Assembly (NCBI GenBank): GCA_024103135.1
Contig: JAGFIZ010000086.1
Coordinates: 1 to 47,143, forward strand
Source of the DNA: Bradyrhizobiaceae bacterium
Lineage (GTDB): Bacteria > Bacteroidota > Ignavibacteria > Kapaibacteriales > Kapaibacteriaceae
Reading direction: 5' to 3'
DNA length: 47,143 nucleotides
Shown here: positions 35,437-43,983 of the stretch, piece by piece
Layout: each line of letters starts with the position of its first letter
Numbering within the stretch: the stretch's first letter is position 1
Made by a program: the position numbers and the translations under genes
Notes under the pieces: model-generated
Told to the model about the DNA's origin: nothing
The model's input: the letters and a program-made list of their open reading frames with translations, nothing else
Databases searched by the model: none

Positions 35437-35852
35437 ATGCAGTGCTCAATAGTGTAAGCACCGTGTTGCTCTTGTGCGGCTACGGAGCGATTCGTAAGAA
35501 GCAGATTACCGTGCACCGCGCACTGATGATCAGCGCCTTCGTTGCGTCGGCATTGTTTCTCGTTGGCTACGTACTCCACAAGGTCTACCTCTACCAGACA
35601 ACAGGTTCATACAACACTGTGTTTGGTGGGGAGGGGGCTATCAGATCCGTGTATTTGCTAGTGCTCGGTACTCACGTACTTACGGCCATGGCAATACCGT
35701 TGATGGCCTCAGTGACGCTTGTTCGAGGACTACGAATGAATGTTCAAAAGCATAGAGCCATTGCTCGCATTACACTGCCAGTATGGTTGTATGCGAATGT
35801 TACAGGAGTGTTGGTGTACTTCATGTTGTATCACTGGTATCCGGTATCATGA
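35415..35852 (+). CDS. DUF420 membrane protein (CtaM/YozB-like)
   Basis: The 145-residue protein starts with DQLPAMNAVLNSVSTVLLLCGY and contains the DUF420 pattern IRKKQITVHRALMISAFVASALFLVGYVLHKVY, with four predicted helices and conserved His residues. The family includes CtaM, needed for aa3 oxidase assembly in firmicutes, and this gene sits in the oxidase operon with a 22-base overlap to sco. A role in heme or copper insertion is likely by family and context; it is not shown. Confidence 0.88.
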   Translation: MDQLPAMNAVLNSVSTVLLLCGYGAIRKKQITVHRALMISAFVASALFLVGYVLHKVYLYQTTGSYNTVFGGEGAIRSVYLLVLGTHVLTAMAIPLMASVTLVRGLRMNVQKHRAIARITLPVWLYANVTGVLVYFMLYHWYPVS

Positions 35853-36085
35853 AGCGACTATTGTTAGGTGTTTGTTTACTATTCCTTCTCGTCGGGACGC
35901 TGAACGTAAAGGCATGTCCTGCATGTAAGGATGGTTATGCTGCTGGTTCGAAGCAAGCAGCAATTGGGGAGTCATATTCGATTTCTGTGTTGTTCATGTT
36001 AGGCGTGCCGTTTACGATTGTAACCGTTGCCGGTGTTGCCTATGTACGACACATGAAGAGAATCAAGAAAAACGAACTGAATTAA
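35849..36085 (+). CDS. Small signal-anchored membrane protein with CxxC motif
   Basis: A 78-residue protein from ATG 35849, overlapping the DUF420 stop as ATGA. An N-terminal hydrophobic signal (about 1-22) precedes CPACKDGYAAG (Cys25 and Cys28) and a second hydrophobic helix (about 45-66) with a basic end (RHMKRIKK). I do not recognise the family. The CxxC facing the periplasm and the place between oxidase assembly genes and actA suggest a redox or metallochaperone accessory role, or a small ACIII subunit; that is inference. Confidence 0.7.
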   Translation: MKRLLLGVCLLFLLVGTLNVKACPACKDGYAAGSKQAAIGESYSISVLFMLGVPFTIVTVAGVAYVRHMKRIKKNELN

Positions 36086-36091
36086 CATGCC

Positions 36092-36121
36092 TTGTCTAGT
36101 CAAGGTGTATGCCGATATTTG
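36092..36121 (+). promoter_or_regulatory. Possible internal promoter before actA
   Basis: TTG (36092-36094) and GATATTTG (36114-36121; seven of eight bases of TAnnTTTG) are 19 bases apart, in a 61-base gap. It would let the act genes be made apart from the oxidase genes. The imperfect -7 box keeps confidence low. Confidence 0.35.
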
Positions 36122-36146
36122 CGCGACTTTATTCAGAGGGTGGTGA

Positions 36147-36902
36147 ATGTTTTCTCGCCAGTTTGATTTGGCCGTAAAATTAGGAGTGGGGGCTCTCGGG
36201 CTCGTTGTTGTTGTGGTTTTCTGCGTTGTGTATTTCAGCGTAAGAAATTCCGTAGCCGACGTTGGGTATCGACCCACGCAACCCGTTCCATTTTCTCACA
36301 AGCTCCATGCTGGTGAATTGCATGTAAGCTGTCAGTATTGCCACGCCGGGGTGGAAGAGTCGGCACACTCTCCAATTCCTTCGTCGCAAACCTGTATGAA
36401 CTGTCACTTGCTTGTGAAAAACGACAGTCCAAAGCTTGCCATGGTTCGGGAGAGCTATGATAAGGGCACACCAATCGAGTGGGTGCGCATTCATAAGCTT
36501 CCTGACTATTCGCACTTCAATCACTCTCGGCACATCCGTGCACAGATTGATTGCAAGAGCTGCCATGGTCCGATCGAGGAGATGGGTGTAGTCTCGCAAT
36601 TCTCATCGCTTTCGATGAGCTGGTGTCTGGACTGCCACCGCAGCCCCGATAAGCACATCGTTGGTGCAAGACCAATTAGTGGCGTGTTTACAGGGAAGCT
36701 TGAGAAAGTTTCCAACCTACTGGACAGCACCTTCCTGTTCAAACCAATTCCTGCCCAAGTTGATTATGCTGGGGTAACCGACATCGTTGTACCATCGTTT
36801 GGTGCAACAGAATCAAAGTTGCCTGCTCATAAGATTGATGGAATTCCACACCCCAAGTATGCTGGGTATGGACCAGAAAACTGCTCAACCTGTCACTATT
36901 AA
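36147..36902 (+). CDS. actA: Alternative complex III subunit ActA, pentaheme cytochrome c
   Basis: The 251-residue protein has an N-terminal membrane anchor (about 10-32) and five CxxCH motifs: CQYCH, CMNCH, CKSCH, CLDCH and the terminal CSTCH (last residue Tyr). The five-heme count agrees with ActA of Rhodothermus marinus. In ACIII it takes electrons from the ActB iron-sulfur chain and passes them toward ActE or the oxidase at the periplasmic face. It opens the act gene series actABCDEF. Confidence 0.95.
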   Translation: MFSRQFDLAVKLGVGALGLVVVVVFCVVYFSVRNSVADVGYRPTQPVPFSHKLHAGELHVSCQYCHAGVEESAHSPIPSSQTCMNCHLLVKNDSPKLAMVRESYDKGTPIEWVRIHKLPDYSHFNHSRHIRAQIDCKSCHGPIEEMGVVSQFSSLSMSWCLDCHRSPDKHIVGARPISGVFTGKLEKVSNLLDSTFLFKPIPAQVDYAGVTDIVVPSFGATESKLPAHKIDGIPHPKYAGYGPENCSTCHY

Positions 36903-36933
36903 TGTGACGTTGGTGTTCCTCTACTGAAATTCA

Positions 36934-39900
36934 ATGCAAGGTCAAAGTATGTCCGATCGATCTTCAAACGCCACACCACGCACAACATGGCAGAGCTTGG
37001 ATCACCTTGCTGGTGATCAGCCAGTAGGTGGTGAATTCACCCAGAGTACATCCTTGGTGAATAGTGCCGTTAGCCGCCGTGGTTTTATGACGGCGCTTAC
37101 AGCAACCATGGCCCTCACAGCAGCGGCGTGCAGACGTCCGCTGCAACACCTTGTCCCCGCAGTACACAGTAATCAGACTGCCATCCCTGGGATGCCTGTC
37201 TATTACACCTCGGTATACTCGCAGGGTAACGTTGCCTATGGCACGTTGGTAAAGACGCGCGAGGGTAGGCCAATCAAGGTAAACGGAAACGATCAGCACC
37301 CATCTTCGGCAGGGAAGTCCACTGCACAGATGCAGGCTAGCGTGCTCTCGCTGTACGATCCCGATCGTATCCGCAGACCACGTGTTCGTAAGGGGGGAGG
37401 CAATACGTCTTACGACAATGCTCTGACCTCTATTGCCAATGCAATGCAAGAAGCTCAGTCAAGCGGCAAGAAGGTCGTTGTCCTCACTGGTGACCATTGC
37501 TCACCATCATTCTCAGCTCTCCAAGCTCGAATGACCGAGGCGATCCCAAACCTGTCGTTTGTGTCCATGCCAGCATTGATTGCCGACAATCCGGCAATTG
37601 CCAATAATGCCGTCCTAGGCATTGATGCTGAATTGGTCCCACAGCTTGATAAGGCAACGGTTGTTGTCGCAGTCGATGCAGACCCACTGGGTGTAGATCC
37701 GCTGGCCTTGTTCCACATGACCAGGTACTCGAAGAAGCGTGCGCCTAGCAAGAGCAACGCAACAATGTCAAAGCTCATTGTTGCTGAAGCTCAGTATTCG
37801 CTGACGGGTGCCAATGCTGACGAGCGCACAAGGCTGGCACCAACACAGTTGGAACCATTCATGGCTTGCATCGAGGCAGAGATCTGTGGTGGTCTTGCCA
37901 TTGGTGGTGACATTGCCGCAACAGCTGACGGTGCTACGAAGGCCCTTGCACAGAAGACGGCCGCTGCACTGAAGAGTGCCGTTGGCTCGGCCGTAGTGCT
38001 TGCTGGCAAGCATCTCTCGCCAAAAGCTCATGCAATGGCACTGAACATTTCCAATAGCCTTGGTTCGGTTGGTGCTGGCCTGGCTATTGACCCTGCATTC
38101 CGTCTACCCAACAGCGGAGCCAAAGGCGCCGCGGTTAAAGCTCTACAGGCCGACCTCGAACAAGGGGCCGTGCATGCACTGCTCTTCTGTGATACAAATC
38201 CAGAGTACTTCGCCGATAGAGCATTCCGTAAGGCCATGTTGTCCGCTCCGGTACGTGCAGCGATTAACTACTATGAAGACGAGACAGCAAACATTTGCGA
38301 GATCAGCATTCCAGCTTCACATTGGCTAGAGAGCTGGTCCGACGCTGCATCGTTCGATGGTACGCTCAGCATTCAACAGCCAATGATCATGCCCCTTAAC
38401 GAGGGCATCGGCAGTACGTATGATTCGCTGATGGCCATTGCCAAGAAGGTGGCTCCTGGTTTCCTGGCTGACGCCGAGACTTACCACGACTTTGTAAAGG
38501 CCAACTGGAGTGGCTTCCTTGCATCTGCAGGGATGACCGGTGTTACAGCATGGAACGATGCCTTGGTGAAGGGGGCTGTGTCGGTGCCGGTTTCGGCTGC
38601 GGCTTCAACAGTCAACATGGCCAGTGCATCGACCTTAGCAACATCAACCGTCAAGAGTGGAATGGCACTCTACTTGTCGCCATCGCTTACTGTACAAGAC
38701 GGTACCTATAGCAACAATGCTTGGCTGCTTGAACTACCCGATCCAGTAACAAAGGTTACGTGGGAGAACGTGGCACTGGTTAGTCCAGACACTGCTGTCA
38801 AGCTTGGTCTTGCCGCGAGCAAGGATCCAAAAGCCCTTCGTAAAGCCAGTGGCGTTGTGGTAACAATCCAGACAGAGCGTGGCACGATTGATGCCCCAGC
38901 TTGGGTTCAACCAGGCATGGCTGACGATGTTGTTGCCATCTCCCTGGGCTATGGTAGGACATCGGTCGGACACCACGGCAATGGTGCTGGTGTGAACGGC
39001 TATGCTGTAGCTGCGGGACTGCAACCAACTGGATATGTAGCGGTTTCGAACATCGCCAAGTCTGGAACAAGTGTTCGCATCGCTTGTGCTCAAGACCATC
39101 ACACACTTGACGATGGTAATGGCGAACGTCCAGTTGCAAAGTTCCTTACCCTGCACGAACTAGCTGGTGGGGAAGCCGTTGAGAAGACACACGAACATTT
39201 CCCCAATACCGGACATGATGGAAAGTACCTGAAGCCATTGTCGATTGTCCCAGACTATCAATACAAGGGACACCGGTGGGGGATGGTCATCGACATGAGT
39301 GCCTGCACGGGCTGCTCGAGTTGCATCATTGCCTGTCAGAGCGAGAACAACATTGCTACTGTTGGCAAGGAACAAGTACTCATTGGCAGAGAGATGCACT
39401 GGATTCGTTTGGACCGCTATTATGTTGGTGACGTCGATAGTCCAGACACGGTAGTTGAGCCAATGCTCTGTCAGCACTGCGAAAACGCACCATGCGAAAA
39501 CGTTTGTCCAGTTGCAGCAACCACGCACTCACCAGAAGGTCTGAACGAGATGGTGTACAACCGCTGCGTTGGTACCCGTTATTGCTTGAACAACTGTCCG
39601 TACAAGGTTCGTCGCTTCAACTTCCTTGATTACAACGATGTACTCAAGCAGCCGGCTGACCTTGCATTCAACCCAGATATCACGGTTAGAATGCGCGGCG
39701 TCATGGAGAAGTGTACGTTCTGCGTTCAGCGCTTGCACGAAGCCAAGTGGCATGCACGCGATCAAGGTCGGGCCAGAATTAACGACGGTGAAGCCGTAAC
39801 GGCCTGTCAAGAAGCGTGCCCTGCAGGAGCAATCTTCTTTGGTGATACCAACGATCCAAAGAGCGTTGTTAGCCAGATGCGTGAGCACGAGCGCGGCTTC

Positions 39901-39966
39901 AAGGTGCTTTCGGAACTGAACGTACGTCCGCAAGTCACCTACCTGGCCAAGGTACGCAACTCCTAA
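36934..39966 (+). CDS. actB: Alternative complex III subunit ActB, molybdopterin-oxidoreductase-like and Fe-S protein
   Basis: The 1010-residue protein (or 1005 from ATG 36949) has a Tat-type twin-Arg signal SRRGFMTALTA near residue 47, a large domain of the molybdopterin oxidoreductase fold (about 80-740) and a C-terminal ferredoxin-like domain (about 780-1000). Cys motifs are CTGCSSCIIAC, CQHCENAPCENVCP, CVGTRYCLNNCP and CTFCVQR with CQEACP, the set for four Fe-S clusters. In characterised ACIII the large domain has lost the molybdenum cofactor and only the Fe-S chain conducts. It links quinol oxidation at ActC to the ActA hemes. Confidence 0.95.
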   Translation: MQGQSMSDRSSNATPRTTWQSLDHLAGDQPVGGEFTQSTSLVNSAVSRRGFMTALTATMALTAAACRRPLQHLVPAVHSNQTAIPGMPVYYTSVYSQGNVAYGTLVKTREGRPIKVNGNDQHPSSAGKSTAQMQASVLSLYDPDRIRRPRVRKGGGNTSYDNALTSIANAMQEAQSSGKKVVVLTGDHCSPSFSALQARMTEAIPNLSFVSMPALIADNPAIANNAVLGIDAELVPQLDKATVVVAVDADPLGVDPLALFHMTRYSKKRAPSKSNATMSKLIVAEAQYSLTGANADERTRLAPTQLEPFMACIEAEICGGLAIGGDIAATADGATKALAQKTAAALKSAVGSAVVLAGKHLSPKAHAMALNISNSLGSVGAGLAIDPAFRLPNSGAKGAAVKALQADLEQGAVHALLFCDTNPEYFADRAFRKAMLSAPVRAAINYYEDETANICEISIPASHWLESWSDAASFDGTLSIQQPMIMPLNEGIGSTYDSLMAIAKKVAPGFLADAETYHDFVKANWSGFLASAGMTGVTAWNDALVKGAVSVPVSAAASTVNMASASTLATSTVKSGMALYLSPSLTVQDGTYSNNAWLLELPDPVTKVTWENVALVSPDTAVKLGLAASKDPKALRKASGVVVTIQTERGTIDAPAWVQPGMADDVVAISLGYGRTSVGHHGNGAGVNGYAVAAGLQPTGYVAVSNIAKSGTSVRIACAQDHHTLDDGNGERPVAKFLTLHELAGGEAVEKTHEHFPNTGHDGKYLKPLSIVPDYQYKGHRWGMVIDMSACTGCSSCIIACQSENNIATVGKEQVLIGREMHWIRLDRYYVGDVDSPDTVVEPMLCQHCENAPCENVCPVAATTHSPEGLNEMVYNRCVGTRYCLNNCPYKVRRFNFLDYNDVLKQPADLAFNPDITVRMRGVMEKCTFCVQRLHEAKWHARDQGRARINDGEAVTACQEACPAGAIFFGDTNDPKSVVSQMREHERGFKVLSELNVRPQVTYLAKVRNS

Positions 39967-40000
39967 TTCCATAACGAAATCTTCTCGAGGTTAACATTTT

Positions 40001-41425
40001 ATGTCTGTAAGCCATCTTGAGCACAATCCCGCTTCGGCACTGACTGAGCCGATTCGCGACCCGTTGGTGCTTGGCAACCCGTCGATGAAAGACGTTACGG
40101 CGAGGATTGCGAGCATTGTAGAGGGTAAGATTACCATCAAGTATCTGCTCACCGTTACGGTGACTGGATGCATGGCACTCCTTGGTATAGGTGCATTGCT
40201 TTACACCATCCTTAACGGTATTGGTGTGTGGGGTTTGAACAATCCTGTTGGTTGGGGTTGGGACATTACCAACTTCGTTTGGTGGATCGGTATCGGTCAC
40301 GCCGGCACGCTGATCTCGGCCATCCTTTACCTATTCCGGCAGCGGTGGCGTAATGCCATTAACCGGTCGGCAGAGGCAATGACGTTGTTTGCCGTGTTAT
40401 GTGCCCTTACAATGGTGTTGTCGCACACGGGACGTCAATGGTTGGCCTACTGGCTGATTCCATATCCAAACCAGATGTACATGTGGGTGAACTTCAGATC
40501 GCCACTCATGTGGGACGTGTTTGCCGTGAACACCTACGGTGCTGTATCGCTGATGTTCTGGTTCGTTGGTCTTATCCCGGACCTTGCTACGGTGCGCAAC
40601 TATGTTCGCAGTAAGGTTGCCCAGAAGATATACGGCTTCTTCTCGTTAGGGTGGACTGGCTCCAACAGACATTGGCATCATTACGAAATTGCTTACATGA
40701 TCCTTGCTGGTATCAGCACACCACTGGTGTTGTCGGTACACAGCGTGGTGTCGTTTGACTTTACCGTAGGCATTCTGCCGGGCTGGCACACGACGATCTT
40801 CCCACCGTACTTCGTTGCGGGCGCCATTTTCTCTGGCTTTGCCATGGTAATGACGCTGTTGATTATCGCTAGAGAAATTCTCGACCTAAAACAGTTTATC
40901 ACGATCAAGCACCTTGAGAATATGAACAAGGTGATCATGGCAACGGGTATGATGGTTGGTTATGCCTATGCCATGGAAATGTTCATAGCATGGTATAGCG
41001 GCAGTGCTTGGGAACGTTGGATCTTTATCAACCGTGCACTTGGTGATTATGCCTGGTCGTACTGGACAATGGTCACCTGCAACGTTGTAGCACCACAGGT
41101 ATTCTGGTCCAAGAAATTAAGACGTAGCATTCCACTCATGTTTGTTGTTTCGATCCTGGTAAACATCGGCATGTGGTTCGAGCGATTTACCATTATCGCA
41201 ACGACGCTACACCACGACTTTCTGCCATCGTCATGGGGATACTACTCGCCGACGTGGGTTGAAATTTCCATTTTCATCGGAACCATTGGAATCTTCCTCA
41301 CGCTGTTCTTGCTCTTTGCAAAGTTTGTCCCAGTTATTGCCATTGCCGAAGTCAAGGCCATTATGCCAGGTGCACAACCTTCACACCATCACGATGATCA
41401 CGCACACACGGAGGTGGCAAAATGA
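40001..41425 (+). CDS. actC: Alternative complex III subunit ActC, NrfD-like quinol-binding membrane protein
   Basis: The 474-residue protein has about ten membrane helices and NrfD/PsrC-family blocks such as WDITNFVWWIGIGHAGTLIS, GRQWLAYWLIPYPNQMYMW, NFRSPLMWDVFAV, HYEIAYMILAGISTPLVLSV and PGWHTTIFPPYFVAGAIFSG. ActC carries the quinol site in ACIII. The His-rich C-terminus (HHHDDHAH) might bind metal. The stop overlaps actD (ATGA), and it starts 34 bases after actB. Confidence 0.96.
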   Translation: MSVSHLEHNPASALTEPIRDPLVLGNPSMKDVTARIASIVEGKITIKYLLTVTVTGCMALLGIGALLYTILNGIGVWGLNNPVGWGWDITNFVWWIGIGHAGTLISAILYLFRQRWRNAINRSAEAMTLFAVLCALTMVLSHTGRQWLAYWLIPYPNQMYMWVNFRSPLMWDVFAVNTYGAVSLMFWFVGLIPDLATVRNYVRSKVAQKIYGFFSLGWTGSNRHWHHYEIAYMILAGISTPLVLSVHSVVSFDFTVGILPGWHTTIFPPYFVAGAIFSGFAMVMTLLIIAREILDLKQFITIKHLENMNKVIMATGMMVGYAYAMEMFIAWYSGSAWERWIFINRALGDYAWSYWTMVTCNVVAPQVFWSKKLRRSIPLMFVVSILVNIGMWFERFTIIATTLHHDFLPSSWGYYSPTWVEISIFIGTIGIFLTLFLLFAKFVPVIAIAEVKAIMPGAQPSHHHDDHAHTEVAK

Positions 41426-41994
41426 TGCACGAAACACTGACTACTCAAGACGCAGCAGTTAACACCGGTACTGTTGTTGGAATCGTTGGTGAGTTTACCG
41501 ATCCCAATGCGCTCATCCATGCCGCCGAAGCCATGCGGGATGCCGGATTCCGCAAGTGGGACGTCCACACGCCGTATCCAGTCCACGGACTCGATCAGGC
41601 AATGGGCGTCAAGCGCTCGATCCTCACCTACATCTCGTTTACGGGAATGTTGGGGGGCCTGTCTACGGCACTAGGTCTGCAGTGGTGGACTGGTGCGTAT
41701 GACTACAAATTGAATATCGGTGGTAAGGAGTTCTTTAACTGGCAGTTTAGCATGCCGATCGACTTCGAACTTTCCATTCTTGGTACGGCAATCTTTACTG
41801 TGCTCGGACTGTTTGCCTTGTGCAAACTGCCTACGTGGTATAACCGCTATCAGGAGGACGAAAGTTTCAAGAAGGCCACTGACGACACATTTGTAATCAC
41901 GGTTGATTGCGAGGACGATCGCTTTAGTGAGCAGGGAACGCAAGAGATGTTGCGCAGACTTGGCTCCAAGAATGTCCACACCGTCACCAACTAA
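41422..41994 (+). CDS. actD: Alternative complex III subunit ActD (DUF3341)
   Basis: The 190-residue protein has the DUF3341 block GIVGEFTDPNALIHAAEAMRDAGFRKWDVHTPYPVHGLD and two membrane helices (about 70-90 and 118-138) around the loop GKEFFNWQFSMPIDFELSIL. ActD is a structural subunit of ACIII with no cofactor. It overlaps actC at ATGA and is 45 bases before actE. Confidence 0.94.
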   Translation: MMHETLTTQDAAVNTGTVVGIVGEFTDPNALIHAAEAMRDAGFRKWDVHTPYPVHGLDQAMGVKRSILTYISFTGMLGGLSTALGLQWWTGAYDYKLNIGGKEFFNWQFSMPIDFELSILGTAIFTVLGLFALCKLPTWYNRYQEDESFKKATDDTFVITVDCEDDRFSEQGTQEMLRRLGSKNVHTVTN

Positions 41995-42039
41995 TTGTCC
42001 CCCTTGCCCAAGCCCCTTACAACAAAGCACACATAGCAC

Positions 42040-42636
42040 ATGAATATCCCTAGGCCCCCAATCTGGTTGTTGATTCTCGTCGGCGCCGTTGCAATTCTTG
42101 CCGTGCTGATACTTTCTGGACGGATTACGTGGTTTAGCACCGATCCGCCCGTGGAGTTTGTTCCAAACATGGATCATCAGTTCAAGGCAATTCCGCAAAG
42201 TGGAAGCTCCTTCTTTTCAAACAAGAGTAGCTTGCGTGAACCAATTCCTGGAACCGTTGCAAGGAACGTGTCCGTCTACCCGCTGGCACAGGGCGACGTA
42301 GATCTGGCCGACTCGGTGAATGTTGACCCCAACTACGAAAAGTCGGAGTTTGTTATCGCTCGTGGACAGAATCGCTTTAACGTTTTCTGCGCCCCTTGCC
42401 ATAACTACAATGCCAAGAGCGACAGCAATCCAATTGTCAAGCGCGGACTCTGGCCAGGCATTCCGGATCTGACCCGACCAGAGACAGCGGCTCTCACGAA
42501 TGGCAGAATATTCCACATCATCAGCGCAGGACAGAATCTGATGCCCAGCTATGCAGATAAGGTTAGCCCCATTGATCGGTGGGCGATTATCTACTACCTA
42601 CGCACTCTGCAACAAGCAGCAACAGCAGGAGAATAA
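42040..42636 (+). CDS. actE: Alternative complex III subunit ActE, monoheme cytochrome c
   Basis: The 198-residue protein has an N-terminal membrane anchor (about 8-27) and one CAPCH heme motif (near 125) followed by a class I cytochrome fold; LMPSYADKVSPIDRWAIIYY is the usual C-terminal ActE block with the Met ligand. It receives electrons in ACIII for delivery to the oxidase. The next gene, actF, begins two bases after its stop. Confidence 0.95.
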   Translation: MNIPRPPIWLLILVGAVAILAVLILSGRITWFSTDPPVEFVPNMDHQFKAIPQSGSSFFSNKSSLREPIPGTVARNVSVYPLAQGDVDLADSVNVDPNYEKSEFVIARGQNRFNVFCAPCHNYNAKSDSNPIVKRGLWPGIPDLTRPETAALTNGRIFHIISAGQNLMPSYADKVSPIDRWAIIYYLRTLQQAATAGE

Positions 42637-42638
42637 TC

Positions 42639-43862
42639 ATGCAGAATGTAAACATTGGATCTGACCCGTTTTTCGAACGATTGCGTCGCATAGCATTTGC
42701 TCTAATTGGAGTAGGTGCCCTTGGCCTAGGTGCAACCTTTGCTCTTGATGGTCAGCAGCGCGCTGTTGGTGACTACCTTGTTGGTTTCTGGTACTTCGCT
42801 GGAATCAGCGTTACCATGTTGTTCTTCACCATCCTGCAGTTCCTTACGCGTGCTGGCTGGAGCGTTGGCATTCGCCGCATTGCAGAGAACTTCACAGGCA
42901 TGGTACCGTTCCTGCTGATATTCCTTGTGCCGATCGTATTGAACATGATGGGTCATCACAGCATTTATGAGTGGACGCTTCCTGAAGCAGCGAACGATGA
43001 GCTCCTCAAGCTCAAGGAGCCTTATTTGAACATTCCGTTCTTTGCAGGCAGACTGTTCTTCTATTGCTTGCTATGGTTCGGTATGTATAAGGTGATTGTT
43101 GGTAACAGCGTCAAACAGGATACAGCAACAGACATCAAGCCAACACTATCGAACTTCAAACACTCGGCAGTGTGGATGATTGCCTATGCATTGACCATCA
43201 CCTTTGCATCGTTTGACCTCCTGATGTCGCTCGAACCACACTGGTTTAGCACCATCTGGGGCGTATATGCCTTTGCAGGACACTTCGTTGCAGCCAACGC
43301 TGTCATCGCACTAATGGTTGTTGGCCTGCGCAACGCCGGTTTGCTCAAGGGCTACTTGCGCGATGAACATTATCACGACCTCGGCAAGCTCATGTTTGCC
43401 TTCTCTGTTTTCTGGGCCTATATCGGTTTCTCGCAGTACTTCATCATCTGGTATACCAACCTTCCTGAAGAGACGGTGTACTATACCACACGTATGAACG
43501 ATACTCCATGGGGCATCTTCGGCTATCTCTTGATGATTCTTCGATTTGTTCTGCCGTTCTTCCTCTTGCTTCGTCTGGACGTCAAGAAGAAGAAGTTCAT
43601 GCTGGTCTTGTCGGCCGCTGTAATTCTCGTTGGACATTTCATCGACATCGTCTGGATCGTCATGCCTGCCGTTGGTAAGGTTATGGCTCACCATGCAGAG
43701 GGTGGACATGGTTATCCATTCCTTTTCTCATGGCAGGAGTTTACAGGGCTGATCTTCTTTGCTGGCATCTTCCTCTTCTTTGCAACAAACCTGTTCAAGA
43801 AGAACAATGCAGTGCCAGTGAACGATCCACTCCTCAAGGAATCGTTCGAGTATATCTCCTAA
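42639..43862 (+). CDS. actF: Alternative complex III subunit ActF, second NrfD-like membrane protein
   Basis: A 407-residue protein read from ATG 42639; the open frame extends to 42579 but overlaps actE there. About ten membrane helices include FWYFAGISVTMLFFTILQFL, WMIAYALTITFASFDLLMSL, WFSTIWGVYAFAGHFVAANA and FSQYFIIWYTNLPEETVYY. ActF resembles ActC and probably contributes to the proton path of ACIII. It is the last gene before a strong terminator. Confidence 0.94.
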   Translation: MQNVNIGSDPFFERLRRIAFALIGVGALGLGATFALDGQQRAVGDYLVGFWYFAGISVTMLFFTILQFLTRAGWSVGIRRIAENFTGMVPFLLIFLVPIVLNMMGHHSIYEWTLPEAANDELLKLKEPYLNIPFFAGRLFFYCLLWFGMYKVIVGNSVKQDTATDIKPTLSNFKHSAVWMIAYALTITFASFDLLMSLEPHWFSTIWGVYAFAGHFVAANAVIALMVVGLRNAGLLKGYLRDEHYHDLGKLMFAFSVFWAYIGFSQYFIIWYTNLPEETVYYTTRMNDTPWGIFGYLLMILRFVLPFFLLLRLDVKKKKFMLVLSAAVILVGHFIDIVWIVMPAVGKVMAHHAEGGHGYPFLFSWQEFTGLIFFAGIFLFFATNLFKKNNAVPVNDPLLKESFEYIS

Positions 43863-43921
43863 GCAGACAAAACGTGGCGAAGTCATGGTTGACTTTGCCG
43901 AGACTGAATATCGAAAAACAG

Positions 43922-43951
43922 AAAAGGCTGGAACAGTGTTCCAGCCTTTTT
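43922..43951. terminator. Rho-independent terminator after actF, bidirectional
   Basis: AAAAGGCTGGAAC-AGT-GTTCCAGCCTTTT forms a 13-bp perfect stem with a 3-base loop and has T-runs on both strands, so it can end the plus-strand respiratory transcript and the convergent minus-strand membrane gene. Confidence 0.93.
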
Positions 43952-43983
43952 GCTTGTTAGTCGTTTTGTTGGGAACTGCTCGC

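Larger units (their letters stand above)
56..38577. repeat. Dispersed octamer AGGGGGCT (16 copies)
   Basis: Exact copies start at 2321, 6410, 8392, 10228, 14676, 21441, 22182, 27142, 34249, 35632 and 38570 on the plus strand, and at 56, 4488, 19031, 24027 and 33030 as the reverse complement AGCCCCCT. Random expectation for both strands is about 1.4. One copy (24027) is intergenic; the rest are inside genes in all three codon frames. None lies after 38577. Confidence 0.8.

Noticed and set aside
41671..42198. A 175-codon minus-strand open frame opposite actD and actE.
   Set aside because: It lies across two well-recognised act genes and has no recognisable motifs; codon-structure shadow.
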